A DNA stretch of 7,382 nucleotides from Pseudomonadota bacterium (GTDB lineage Bacteria > Pseudomonadota > Alphaproteobacteria > Rhodobacterales > Rhodobacteraceae), in the NCBI GenBank assembly GCA_021813645.1, contig JAKAJW010000148.1:1-7382 (forward strand), in the 5' to 3' direction. Shown here in pieces: positions 1 through 7,000 of the stretch. The position numbers and the translations under genes were made by a program. Positions within the stretch are counted from its first letter, which is position 1. Each line of letters opens with the position of its first letter. Below the pieces are notes generated by a model. The model was not told the DNA's origin. It did no database searches and worked only from the letters and a program-made list of their open reading frames with translations.

Positions 1-23
1 TACGGGCTCTCGGTCCAGCCGGT
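1..23 (+). repeat. Inverted repeat, left copy (partner at 272-294)
   Basis: These first 23 bases are the reverse complement of 272-294 with a single mismatch at position 19. Bases 1-18 pair without interruption with 277-294. The match starts exactly at the window edge, so its true extent is not visible. Both copies lie inside the penicillin acylase reading frame but encode different residues (DRLDREPV here, YGLSVQSV in the partner), so this is not a duplicated protein motif. A fold-back chimera at a contig end is the simplest reading. Confidence 0.8.
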
Positions 24-645
24 CGGGTTGCAGGATCAGCGACAGCCGCGCCCGCAGAACCTCGTCTTCCAGATGCGAGGACAACTGCAGGGCCATCAGT
101 TTGACGATGGCGATGGAATCGGCGGGCGTCCAGGGCGAGATCTTCGGCGAGAACAGGAAGAATTCCGGCGCGCCTCGGCCGAGGCCGTGCTTGTTGACGA
201 TGCTGATCCAGGCGTTGACGCCGCGGGAATAGGCCTCGAGCGCCGCCAGCGTCTGCGGGTCCTGCGCCTTTACCGACTGGACCGAGAGCCCGTAGATGTC
301 GAGCCGCCGCATCAGCTCGTCGATCTTCTCGGTGCGCGCGCCGAACAGCTCGGACAGCCGGCCCTGCGCGGTACGTCGCATCATCGTCATCTGCCACAGC
401 CGGTCTTGGGCGTGGACAAAGCCGAGGCCGAAATAGACGTCGGCGTCGGTCTGGCCGGAGATATGCGGCACGTCGGTATTGGTGCGCACGATCTCGACCG
501 GGCCGGTGATGCCGGCGACGCTGTAGCTCGCGTTGTAGTCTGGCAGCGAGCGCGACAGGAAGTAATAGGCGAGGAGGCCGGCCGCGAGCGCAAGGAGCAG
601 AAGCCCCGTGAAGATGCGCAGGGTCCAGCGGAAGAGCTTGAGCAA
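1..645 (-). CDS. Penicillin acylase family protein (N-terminal part, runs off the left edge)
   Basis: This is the N-terminal 215 residues of an Ntn-hydrolase of the penicillin acylase family, whose members cleave amide bonds in beta-lactams, acyl-homoserine lactones or related acyl amides. The substrate cannot be told here. Residues 11-30 form one hydrophobic helix after a basic start (KLFRW), fitting a signal anchor that places the enzyme in the periplasm. Family hallmarks follow in order: DVPHISG (58-64), GFVHAQDRLWQM (75-86), GRLSELFG (95-102), YSRGVNAWI (139-147) and PWTPADSIAIVKLM (171-184). Full-length members have roughly 750-850 residues, so only the alpha-chain side is present. The autoproteolytic Ser of the beta chain lies outside the window. 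An in-frame stop at 681-679 leaves only 11 codons before TTG 645, none of them a usual start, and GAGG sits five bases upstream, so TTG is the likely start. The gene diverges from the dehydrogenase gene. Residues 208-215 fall in an inverted repeat at the window edge and may be artefactual. Confidence 0.9.
   Translation of the reverse strand, partial: MLKLFRWTLRIFTGLLLLALAAGLLAYYFLSRSLPDYNASYSVAGITGPVEIVRTNTDVPHISGQTDADVYFGLGFVHAQDRLWQMTMMRRTAQGRLSELFGARTEKIDELMRRLDIYGLSVQSVKAQDPQTLAALEAYSRGVNAWISIVNKHGLGRGAPEFFLFSPKISPWTPADSIAIVKLMALQLSSHLEDEVLRARLSLILQPDRLDREPV
272..294 (-). repeat. Inverted repeat, right copy (partner at 1-23)
   Basis: Partner of the repeat at the left edge, matching 22 of 23 bases in reverse complement. 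On the coding strand it encodes residues 118-125 of the acylase, in the region just after the LMRRLDI segment. This copy sits in good family context, so it is probably the original and the edge copy the doubtful one. Confidence 0.8.
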
Positions 646-650
646 GTGGG

Positions 651-654
651 CCTC
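651..654 (-). promoter_or_regulatory. Ribosome binding site supporting a TTG start
   Basis: GAGG on the minus strand lies five bases before the TTG at 645. With the in-frame stop at 681-679 and no ATG or GTG in between, it decides the start of the penicillin acylase gene. Confidence 0.6.
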
Positions 655-724
655 GGCTTGACGGCTTTCGGGAAGCGGTTAGGTAGGGGCGAGGATTAAT
701 CCAAAGCGGGCACAGGGGGAAGCC

Positions 725-1597
725 ATGGCGAAGGTTGCGTTCTTGGGGTTGGGGGTCATGGGCTTTCCGATGGCGGGCCATCTTCTGGCCAAGGGCCATG
801 AGGTGACGGTCTATAACCGCTCGCCGGCAAAGGCCCAGGCCTGGGTGGAGAAGCACGGCGGGCGGGCGGCGGCCACCCCGGCGGAGGCCGCCGCAGGTGC
901 CGCATTCGTGATGGCCTGCGTCGGCAACGACGACGACCTGCGTTCGGTCTGCCTGGGCGAAACCGGCGCCTTCGCCGGCATGGAGAAGGGCGCGGTCTTT
1001 GTCGACCACACGACGGTCTCGGCCAAGGTGACGCGGGAACTGGCCGAGGTGGCCGCGGGCCTGGGGATCGGTTTCGTCGATGCGCCGATCTCGGGTGGCC
1101 AGGCCGGTGCGGAGAATGGCGTGCTGTCGGTGATGTGCGGCGGCGCACAATCGGATTACGACCGGGCCGAGCCGGTGATCGCCGCCTATTCCCGGATCTG
1201 CCGGCGGATCGGCGAAAGCGGCGCCGGCCAGGTGGCGAAGATGATGAACCAGATCTGCATCGCGGGCCTGGTCCAAGGGCTGGCCGAGGCGCTGCGGTTC
1301 GGCGAGAAGGCCGGGCTCGACGGCGAGGCGGTGGTGGAGGTGATCTCGCAGGGGGCCGCGGGGTCCTGGCAGATGGCCAACCGGCACAAGACCATGCTGG
1401 CCGGCAAGTTCGACTACGGTTTTGCCGTCGACTGGATGCGCAAGGACCTCGGCATCTGCCTGGCGACGGCGGATGAGATCGGTGCGCCGCTGCCGGTCAC
1501 CGCGCTGGTCGATCAGTTCTACAAGGACGTGCAGGCGATGGGTGGCAGCCGTTGGGATACGTCGTCGCTGATCGAGCGGCTGCGCCGGCTGAGCTGA
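725..1597 (+). CDS. NAD(P)-dependent beta-hydroxyacid dehydrogenase (3-hydroxyisobutyrate dehydrogenase / glyoxylate reductase family)
   Basis: This is a complete 290-residue cytosolic oxidoreductase of usual family length. The enzymes interconvert 3-hydroxy acids and the matching semialdehydes or oxo acids, such as 3-hydroxyisobutyrate, tartronate semialdehyde, glyoxylate and succinic semialdehyde. The Rossmann motif GLGVMG is at residues 8-13. Strand beta-2 ends in YNRSPAK (30-36); an Asn-Arg pair here is typical of NADP(H)-using members and suggests a glyoxylate or succinic-semialdehyde reductase-like enzyme rather than a classical NAD-linked HIBADH. The substrate signature DAPISGGQAGAENG covers 119-132, with Ser123-Gly-Gly. 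The catalytic lysine is Lys172 in GAGQVAKMMNQ, with Asn175, and the C-terminal helical domain carries Lys240-Asp241-Leu242. The ATG is preceded by a GGGGA ribosome site at 716-720. No substrate-specific neighbour is present, so the exact reaction stays open. The gene ends convergently with the SYLF lipoprotein gene. Confidence 0.93.
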   Translation: MAKVAFLGLGVMGFPMAGHLLAKGHEVTVYNRSPAKAQAWVEKHGGRAAATPAEAAAGAAFVMACVGNDDDLRSVCLGETGAFAGMEKGAVFVDHTTVSAKVTRELAEVAAGLGIGFVDAPISGGQAGAENGVLSVMCGGAQSDYDRAEPVIAAYSRICRRIGESGAGQVAKMMNQICIAGLVQGLAEALRFGEKAGLDGEAVVEVISQGAAGSWQMANRHKTMLAGKFDYGFAVDWMRKDLGICLATADEIGAPLPVTALVDQFYKDVQAMGGSRWDTSSLIERLRRLS

Positions 1598-1604
1598 ACC
1601 GGCT

Positions 1605-1641
1605 GGGCTTGGGTGACGCCTGAACTTCGTTGCCCAAGCCC
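1605..1641 (+). terminator. Hairpin downstream of the dehydrogenase gene
   Basis: A perfect 9-bp stem (GGGCTTGGG at 1605-1613 with CCCAAGCCC at 1633-1641) encloses a 19-base loop and begins eight bases after the dehydrogenase stop. There is no T run after it on the plus strand, so it is not a canonical intrinsic terminator. It may slow polymerase or stabilise the 3' end in the gap between the two converging genes. Confidence 0.4.
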
Positions 1642-1653
1642 CCGGGTTCGGAG

Positions 1654-1671
1654 AAAAAGCCGGGCGCCCGG
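1654..1671 (-). terminator. Likely intrinsic terminator of the SYLF lipoprotein gene
   Basis: Read on the minus strand, a perfect 12-base GC dyad (CCGGGCGCCCGG, 1671-1660) is followed one base later by five T residues (1658-1654). It begins ten bases after the lipoprotein stop codon. The dyad has no built-in loop, so the real stem must be shorter, or must use the neighbouring GCCC/GGGC pairing. The position and the T run still make it a good terminator candidate. Confidence 0.5.
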
Positions 1672-1680
1672 TGGGCGGGA

Positions 1681-2250
1681 TCAGGGAATGATCCGGGTGT
1701 ATTTGGTGCCCTGCAGGGCGGCGCCGGCGATCATGCCGGCCTGGCCGAAGACGATGGCCACCACGGGCGCCATTTCGGTGGTGGTCGAGATGCCGGCGTC
1801 GCCGCCCTTGTCGCTGAAGGCATAGGTCACATTCGCGCCCGCCGTCCAGCCGTTCGAGGAGCGGAAGTCCTCCAGCGCCGGGCGGGTCATGAAATACAGC
1901 ACATGGGCATATTGCTGGGCGCCGATCTGCAGGCCGAACGAGGCCTGGGTCGCGGAGTAGTAATCGACCGTGACGCCGTGGATGCGCAGCGCACCGCGGC
2001 CATAGGCGCCGCCGACCAGCAGCCCGGCCTGGGTGATGAGCGGCATATAGAGCACGCCCTGCGCCTTCTGGGTGAGTTCGTCGGTGCCGGGGAAATGCTG
2101 GTGGAGGTAGCTTACCTCGGCGTCGACGCGGGCGTCGATCGTCGCCCCACCGGAACTGCCCACACCGTTGCCGCAGGCCGCGAGTGTCGCCACGGCCCCG
2201 CTGCTGGCCAGGAATCGCCGCCGCGTCAGAAGTCTCTGGATATCGGTCAT
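1681..2250 (-). CDS. SYLF-domain (Ysc84-like) lipid-binding lipoprotein with Tat signal
   Basis: This is a complete 189-residue protein. The N-terminus has a twin-arginine motif, TRRRFLA (residues 9-15), then a short hydrophobic stretch and the lipobox LAAC with Cys26. That predicts Tat export, lipidation at Cys26 and membrane anchoring on the periplasmic side. A Gly/Ser-rich linker (27-37) leads into the SYLF/Ysc84 domain: a helical start (about 40-66), then GVLYMPLITQAGLLVGGAYGRG (65-86, read with its neighbours), FGLQIGAQQYAHVLYF (105-120), LEDFRSSNGWTAGANV (126-141) and a C-terminal IVFGQAGMIAGAAL (166-179) ending KYTRI. SYLF domains bind phosphoinositides in eukaryotes. The bacterial lipoproteins are common but poorly understood, so only envelope lipid binding can be inferred. 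A promoter lies at 2298-2326 and a terminator just past the stop, suggesting a single-gene transcript. Confidence 0.9.
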   Translation of the reverse strand: MTDIQRLLTRRRFLASSGAVATLAACGNGVGSSGGATIDARVDAEVSYLHQHFPGTDELTQKAQGVLYMPLITQAGLLVGGAYGRGALRIHGVTVDYYSATQASFGLQIGAQQYAHVLYFMTRPALEDFRSSNGWTAGANVTYAFSDKGGDAGISTTTEMAPVVAIVFGQAGMIAGAALQGTKYTRIIP

Positions 2251-2297
2251 TGCTGCTGCCCCGCCTGATGTTGCGCCGTTGGTCGGCTTGGCTACAA

Positions 2298-2326
2298 AAG
2301 ATAGTTGGTTTCCCGCGCCCTGTCAT
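2298..2326 (-). promoter_or_regulatory. Sigma70-type promoter for the SYLF lipoprotein gene
   Basis: On the minus strand, ATGACA (2326-2321, five of six matches to TTGACA) and TATCTT (2303-2298, four of six matches to TATAAT) are separated by exactly 17 bases. Transcription would start near 2291, giving a leader of about 40 bases before the ATG at 2250. The only ribosome-site candidate is a loose AGGCGGGG at 2266-2259. Bases around the -10 are AT-rich against a GC-rich background. Confidence 0.55.
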
Positions 2327-2347
2327 CCCTTCCGCTGCGCATGTGCA

Positions 2348-2364
2348 ACGGATCGCCGATCCGT
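2348..2364 (-). terminator. Possible terminator hairpin after hemB
   Basis: A perfect 7-bp stem (ACGGATC and GATCCGT) with a three-base loop lies 13 bases past the hemB stop on the minus strand. Only two T residues follow, so termination is uncertain. It also lies upstream of the lipoprotein promoter, which fits separate transcription of the two tandem genes. Confidence 0.35.
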
Positions 2365-2377
2365 CCGGCTGCCGGGC

Positions 2378-3394
2378 TCAGCCGCCGGCAGTCTGCGCCT
2401 CGGCCAGGATACGGGCGGCCTCCGGCGCGAAATAGGTGAGAATCCCGTCGCAACCGGCGCGCTTGAAGGCAAGGAGGCTTTCCAGCATCGATTTCTCGCC
2501 GTCGATCCAGCCGTTCAGGGCGGCGCCCTTCAGCATCGCGTATTCGCCGGAGACCTGATAGGCGAAGGTCGGCACGCCGTAGGCATCCTTCACCCGACGG
2601 CAGATGTCGAGATAGGGCATACCGGGCTTTACCATCACCATGTCGGCGCCTTCGGCCAGGTCGCGGGCGACCAGGCGCAGCGCCTCGTCGGAATTGCCTG
2701 GGTCCATCTGATAGGTCTTCTTGTCGCCCTTCAGTGCGCCCGAGGCGCCGACCGCGTCGCGGAACGGCCCGTAGAAGGCGGAGGCGTATTTGGCGGCATA
2801 GGAGAGGATGGTCACATTGCGGTGACCGGCGGCCTCGAGCGCGACGCGGATCGCTCCGATCCGGCCGTCCATCATGTCGGAGGGGCCGAGGATGTCGGCG
2901 CCCGACTCGGCCTGGGCCAGCGCCATCTTCACCAGCGCCGCCACCGTCTCGTCATTGACGATCTGGCCGTCGACCACATAGCCGTCGTGGCCGTTGATGT
3001 TGTAGGGGTCGAGCGCGATGTCGGTCATCACCGCGATTTCCGGCACCTCGGCCTTGATCGCCCGGATCGCTCGGTTGGCCAGGTTGTCGGGGTTCCAGGC
3101 CTCGGCGCAATCGGCGGTCTTCAGTGCCGGATCGGTGTAGGGGAAGAGGCAAATCGCCGGGATGCCGAGCCCGGCCGCCTCGGCGGCCGCCTTCACCACT
3201 CGGTCCACCGAGAGCCGGTTCACGCCGGGCATCGAGGCGATCGGCTGTTCGACATTCTCGCCGTCGCGCACGAAGACCGGCCAGATGAAGTCCTTCACGC
3301 TCAACCGGTTCTCTTGCGTTAGATCGCGCAATGCGGCGCTGGCGCGCAGGCGACGGAAGCGGGCGGAGGGGAAGGCTGGCGTGACGGGATGCAT
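2378..3394 (-). CDS. hemB: Delta-aminolevulinic acid dehydratase (porphobilinogen synthase), zinc-cysteine-free form
   Basis: HemB condenses two 5-aminolevulinate molecules into porphobilinogen, the first common step to haem, sirohaem, cobalamin and, in phototrophs, bacteriochlorophyll. It is a cytosolic TIM-barrel enzyme that forms homo-octamers. The 338-residue length is typical. The two active-site lysines are visible: Lys202 in SYAAKYASAFYGPFRDA (198-214) and the Schiff-base Lys256 in MVKPGMPYLDI (254-264). YQVSGEYAM (279-287) is also conserved. The metal segment reads DIALDPYNINGHDG (125-138), with Asp and Ala where zinc enzymes have the Cys triad, so this is the Mg-dependent or metal-independent class seen in many alphaproteobacteria and pseudomonads. 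The frame stays open upstream to an ATG at 3451, but those 19 extra residues do not look like HemB. ATG 3394, with GGAG seven bases before it, opens with the family-like MHPVTPAFPSARFRRLR. I could not pick a convincing promoter in the 115-base gap upstream. Confidence 0.97.
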   Translation of the reverse strand: MHPVTPAFPSARFRRLRASAALRDLTQENRLSVKDFIWPVFVRDGENVEQPIASMPGVNRLSVDRVVKAAAEAAGLGIPAICLFPYTDPALKTADCAEAWNPDNLANRAIRAIKAEVPEIAVMTDIALDPYNINGHDGYVVDGQIVNDETVAALVKMALAQAESGADILGPSDMMDGRIGAIRVALEAAGHRNVTILSYAAKYASAFYGPFRDAVGASGALKGDKKTYQMDPGNSDEALRLVARDLAEGADMVMVKPGMPYLDICRRVKDAYGVPTFAYQVSGEYAMLKGAALNGWIDGEKSMLESLLAFKRAGCDGILTYFAPEAARILAEAQTAGG

Positions 3395-3401
3395 GGCGAG
3401 G

Positions 3402-3405
3402 CTCC
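3402..3405 (-). promoter_or_regulatory. Ribosome binding site fixing the hemB start
   Basis: GGAG on the minus strand lies seven bases before the ATG at 3394. It favours this start over the in-frame ATG at 3451, which would add 19 residues that do not resemble the family. Confidence 0.65.
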
Positions 3406-3509
3406 GTTGAGTTCTGCTTGCCTTGCATGGATTTCCGCGTATCTCAAGCATAGGATCAAGACAAAGGCGCCGCTAGGGCCGCCACGGATCGGGCAGGGGG
3501 CAGCGGCCA

Positions 3510-4037
3510 GTGAGTTTCTATCGGACGGTCTTCGAACTCATCGACCTGCGGTCGTTTTCGAATCTGTGGTTCTGGATCGCGCTTGCCGTCGCCTGGTCCT
3601 CGACCAGCCATTGGGTGCTGGGGGTGCCCTATGACATGGTGAACCGGGCGCGCCGGCAGGGTGGGCAGGCGCTGATCGATCTCGAGGATATCGCCCGGAT
3701 CAATGTGAACCGGCTTCTGTATATCGCCCGCACCGCCGGAACCTGGCTGATGGCGCTGCTGTTCTTCCTGTGGACAGCGCTTCTAACGCTGGGCTGGGTC
3801 TATCGCGTCGAGTTCGCTCAGGCGCTGTTCCTGCTCGGGGCGCCGCTCAGCCTGGTGGGCCTGCTGTCGGTCGCCACCGCCCGCAAGATCGAGGCGGGCG
3901 AGGACCGGGGCGAGGCCCTGCAACATCGGCTGCTCACGCATCGCTTCGTCACCCAACTCATCGGCATCGTGGCGATCTTCGTGACGGCGATGTGGGGGAT
4001 GTACCAGAATGTCGAAATGAGCGTCTTCGGCCATTGA
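3510..4037 (+). CDS. Four-helix membrane protein upstream of mfd (resembles Rhodobacteraceae proteins labelled 'component of SufBCD complex')
   Basis: This 175-residue inner-membrane protein starts at GTG, with AGGGGG at 3495-3500 nine bases upstream. Hydrophobic segments lie at about 19-39, 76-98, 102-123 and 146-165. The first loop (40-75) is charged and well ordered, with VPYDMVNRARRQ (39-50) and LEDIARINVNRLL (58-70). A second charged stretch (124-145) separates helices three and four. From memory, the segment beginning MSFYRTVFELIDLRSFSNLW resembles a Rhodobacteraceae family carrying the database label 'component of SufBCD complex'. I cannot verify that, and nothing in the sequence shows a link to Fe-S assembly: no Cys is present and no suf gene is nearby. 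Function is unknown. The gene diverges from hemB and lies 31 bases before mfd, so the two are probably transcribed together. Confidence 0.85.
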   Translation: MSFYRTVFELIDLRSFSNLWFWIALAVAWSSTSHWVLGVPYDMVNRARRQGGQALIDLEDIARINVNRLLYIARTAGTWLMALLFFLWTALLTLGWVYRVEFAQALFLLGAPLSLVGLLSVATARKIEAGEDRGEALQHRLLTHRFVTQLIGIVAIFVTAMWGMYQNVEMSVFGH

Positions 4038-4068
4038 CACGGCCGCGGCGCCGGTTAGCTGAGCCGCA

Positions 4069-7000
4069 ATGACGGAATTGAAGAGACTCACCCTGGGCGG
4101 CGCGCCCGAGGGCTACGATGCCAAGCTGCTCGCCCGCGAGATGGAGCGGACCGGGCGTGCGGTGATTCATGTCGCGCGCGACGACAAGCGGCTGGAAGCG
4201 ATGCGACTGGCGCTACGGTTCTTCGCGCCGGGCGCGGTGGTGCTGAGCTTGCCGGCCTGGGACTGCCTGCCCTACGACCGGGTTTCGCCCAACCCCGAAG
4301 TCTCGGCGGCGCGAATGGCCACGCTGGCGGCGCTGGCGCATGGGGTGCCGGGGCCCTTCATCCTGCTGACCACCCTGAATGCGGCGAGCCAGCGGCTGCC
4401 GGCGCGGGCGGTGCTGCGCGAGGCTTCGTTTTCGGCTCGCGTCGGCGGCCGGGTGAACGAGGCGGCGCTGCGCGACTTCCTGGTGCGAATGGGCTTCTCG
4501 CAAAGCTCCACCGTGTCGGAGCCGGGCGATTACGCGATCCGTGGCGGCATCATCGACATCTATCCGCCAGGCGAAGGCGGGCCGGTGCGGCTTGACCTCT
4601 TCGGCGATGTGCTCGACGGGGCGCGCCGGTTCGACCCGGTGTCCCAGCGGACGACCGAGAAACTGTCGGTGGTGGAACTCGCGCCGGTGTCCGAGGTGAT
4701 CCTGGACGAGGCGGCGATCACCCGGTTCCGGCAGAACTACCGCATCGAGTTCGGCGCCGCGGGCACCGACGACCCGCTTTACGAGGCGGTGAGCGCGGGA
4801 CGAAAGCATCAGGGGATGGAGCACTGGCTGCCGTTCTTCCATGAGCGGCTGGAGACGCTGTTCGACTACCTTCCCGAGGCGAGCGTGGTGCTCGACGATC
4901 AGGTGACCGCGGCGCGACTGACGCGTTGGGACGGGATCGCCGACCAGTATGACGCGCGGCGCGAGGCAATGGGGGCGAAGGGGCGGCTCGACACGGTCTA
5001 CAAACCCTGCCCGCCGGGATTGCTCTATCTCGACGATACGGCATGGGAGGCCGCGGTGGCGCCCTGCCGGGTTGTGCAACTGAACCCCTTGCCGCAGGGC
5101 ACCGGCCCTGGCGTCGTAGATGCCGGCGGCCGTATCGGGCGCAACTTCTCGCCAGAGCGCCAAGTTGAAAGCGTTAGCCTTTTCGGGGCTTTGGCCGACC
5201 ACCTTCGGGTGCGGCGTGAGGTCGGGCAGGTGGTCGTCACCTCCTATTCCGAGGGCGCGCGCGAGCGGCTCAAGGTGCTGATGGAAGATCAGGGCGTGCG
5301 CGAGGCCCGAGAGATCGCGGACGCGCGTGAGATTCCCGAAGGCCGCGGCGGGCTGTTCCTGGCGGTCTGGGCGCTGGAACACGGCTTCGAGGCGCCGGGG
5401 CTGACCGTCGTCAGCGAGCAGGACGTGCTTGGCGACAGGCTAGTGAGATCGCCGAAAAAGCGCAGGAAGGCTGAGAACTTCCTGACCGAAGCTCAGGCCC
5501 TGTCGCCGGGCGATCTGGTGGTCCATGTCGAACATGGCGTGGGGCGCTATACCGGGCTCGAGACGATCACCGCGCTTGGCGCGCCGCATGAATGCATCGC
5601 GCTCGAATATGCCGAGGGCGCGCGGCTTTACCTGCCGGTCGAAAACATCGAGCTGCTGAGCCGCTATGGCCATGAGGAGGGGCTGCTCGACAAGCTCGGC
5701 GGCGGCGCCTGGCAGGCCAAGAAGGCCCGGCTGAAACAGCGCATCCGCGAGATCGCCGACCGGTTGATCCGGATTGCCGCCGAGCGTCAGCTGCGCCATG
5801 CGCCGATTCTCGAGGCCCCGCATCAGGCCTGGGAGGCCTTCGCGGCGCGCTTCCCCTATCAGGAGACCGACGATCAGTTGGCGGCTATCGAGGATGTGGT
5901 CGCCGATCTTGACCGCGGCGTGCCGATGGACCGGCTGATCGTCGGCGACGTCGGCTTCGGCAAGACCGAGGTCGCCATGCGGGCGGCCTTCGTGGCGGCG
6001 ATGTCGGGCGTGCAGGTCGCGGTCATCGCGCCGACGACGCTCCTGGCCAGGCAGCATTACAAGAGCTTCGCCGAACGGTTCCGGGGCTTTCCGATGCAGG
6101 TGCGGCCGCTGTCGCGCTTCGTGTCGGCCCGCGATGCGGCGCTGACGCGCGACGGGTTGGCGGATGGCACGGTGGATATCGCGGTGGGCACCCATGCGTT
6201 GCTCGCCAAGGGGATGAAGTTCAAGAATCTCGGCCTGCTGGTGATCGACGAAGAGCAGCATTTCGGCGTTTCCCACAAGGAGCGCCTGAAGGAACTGCGG
6301 TCCGATGTGCATGTGTTGACGTTGACGGCCACGCCGATCCCGCGGACCCTGCAGCTTAGCCTGACCGGGGTGCGCGACCTATCGATCATCGGCACGCCGC
6401 CGGTCGACCGGCTGGCGATCCGCACCTATGTCAGCGAATTCGACACGGTGACAATCCGCGAGGCACTGCTGCGCGAGCATTACCGCGGTGGGCAGTCCTT
6501 CTTCGTCGTCCCCCGGATCGCCGATCTGGCCGAGATGGAAGAATTCCTACGCGACCATGTGCCGGAAGTTTCGGTGGTCACCGCACATGGCCAGATGGCC
6601 GCGGGTGAACTCGACGACCGGATGAACGCCTTCTACGATGGCAAGTTCGACGTCTTGCTGGCCACCACCATCGTCGAGAGCGGTCTCGACATTCCGACCG
6701 CCAACACGATGATCGTGCATCGCGCAGACATGTTCGGCCTGTCGCAGCTCTATCAGATCCGCGGCCGTGTGGGGCGGTCGAAGACCCGGGCCTATTGCTA
6801 CCTGACGACGAAGCCGCGGGCGCCGCTTACGCCGCAGGCGGTCAAGCGGCTCCGGCTGCTCGGCTCGCTCGATAGCCTCGGCGCCGGCTTCACCTTGGCG
6901 AGCCAGGACCTCGACCTGCGCGGCGCGGGCAATATCCTCGGCGAGGAGCAGTCCGGCCATATCACCGAGGTGGGCTATGAACTCTACCAGCACATGCTGG

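Noticed and set aside
658..686. Possible promoter for the dehydrogenase gene starting with TTGACG
   Set aside because: The -35 match is good, but the best hexamer at a normal distance (TAGGTA at 680-685, 16-base spacer) matches TATAAT at only two positions. The motif also overlaps the 5' end of the divergent gene's leader.
28..699. Plus-strand 223-codon open frame over the left edge
   Set aside because: It is the antisense shadow of the penicillin acylase gene: rich in Arg, Gly and Asp, with no recognisable motif, while the minus strand shows clear family blocks across the same bases.
2168..3322. Plus-strand 384-codon open frame opposite hemB
   Set aside because: It overlaps hemB, which has complete catalytic motifs on the other strand. 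The plus-strand product is low-complexity (His, Val, Gly, Arg) and typical of antisense frames in GC-rich genes.
3395..3509. Promoters in the hemB / membrane-protein divergent gap
   Set aside because: Several TTG-like and TAT-like hexamers occur on both strands (for example TTGCCT with TATCTC on plus), but none has two good hexamers at a normal spacing. I do not call one.
5080..5210. Possible frameshift or foreign patch in mfd, because codon use looks less GC-biased around 5160-5200
   Set aside because: Reading codon by codon, the frame continues through VDAGGRIGRNFSPER and SLFGALADHL, which fit alphaproteobacterial Mfd, and rejoins the downstream motifs in the same frame.
4213..5382. Minus-strand 389-codon open frame opposite mfd
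   Set aside because: mfd is continuous on the plus strand throughout with all expected motifs. The minus product is Arg/His/Pro-rich without domains.
5440..6312. Minus-strand 290-codon open frame opposite the mfd motor region
   Set aside because: It is antisense to the Walker A and DEEQ region of mfd, with no independent ribosome site or motif seen.
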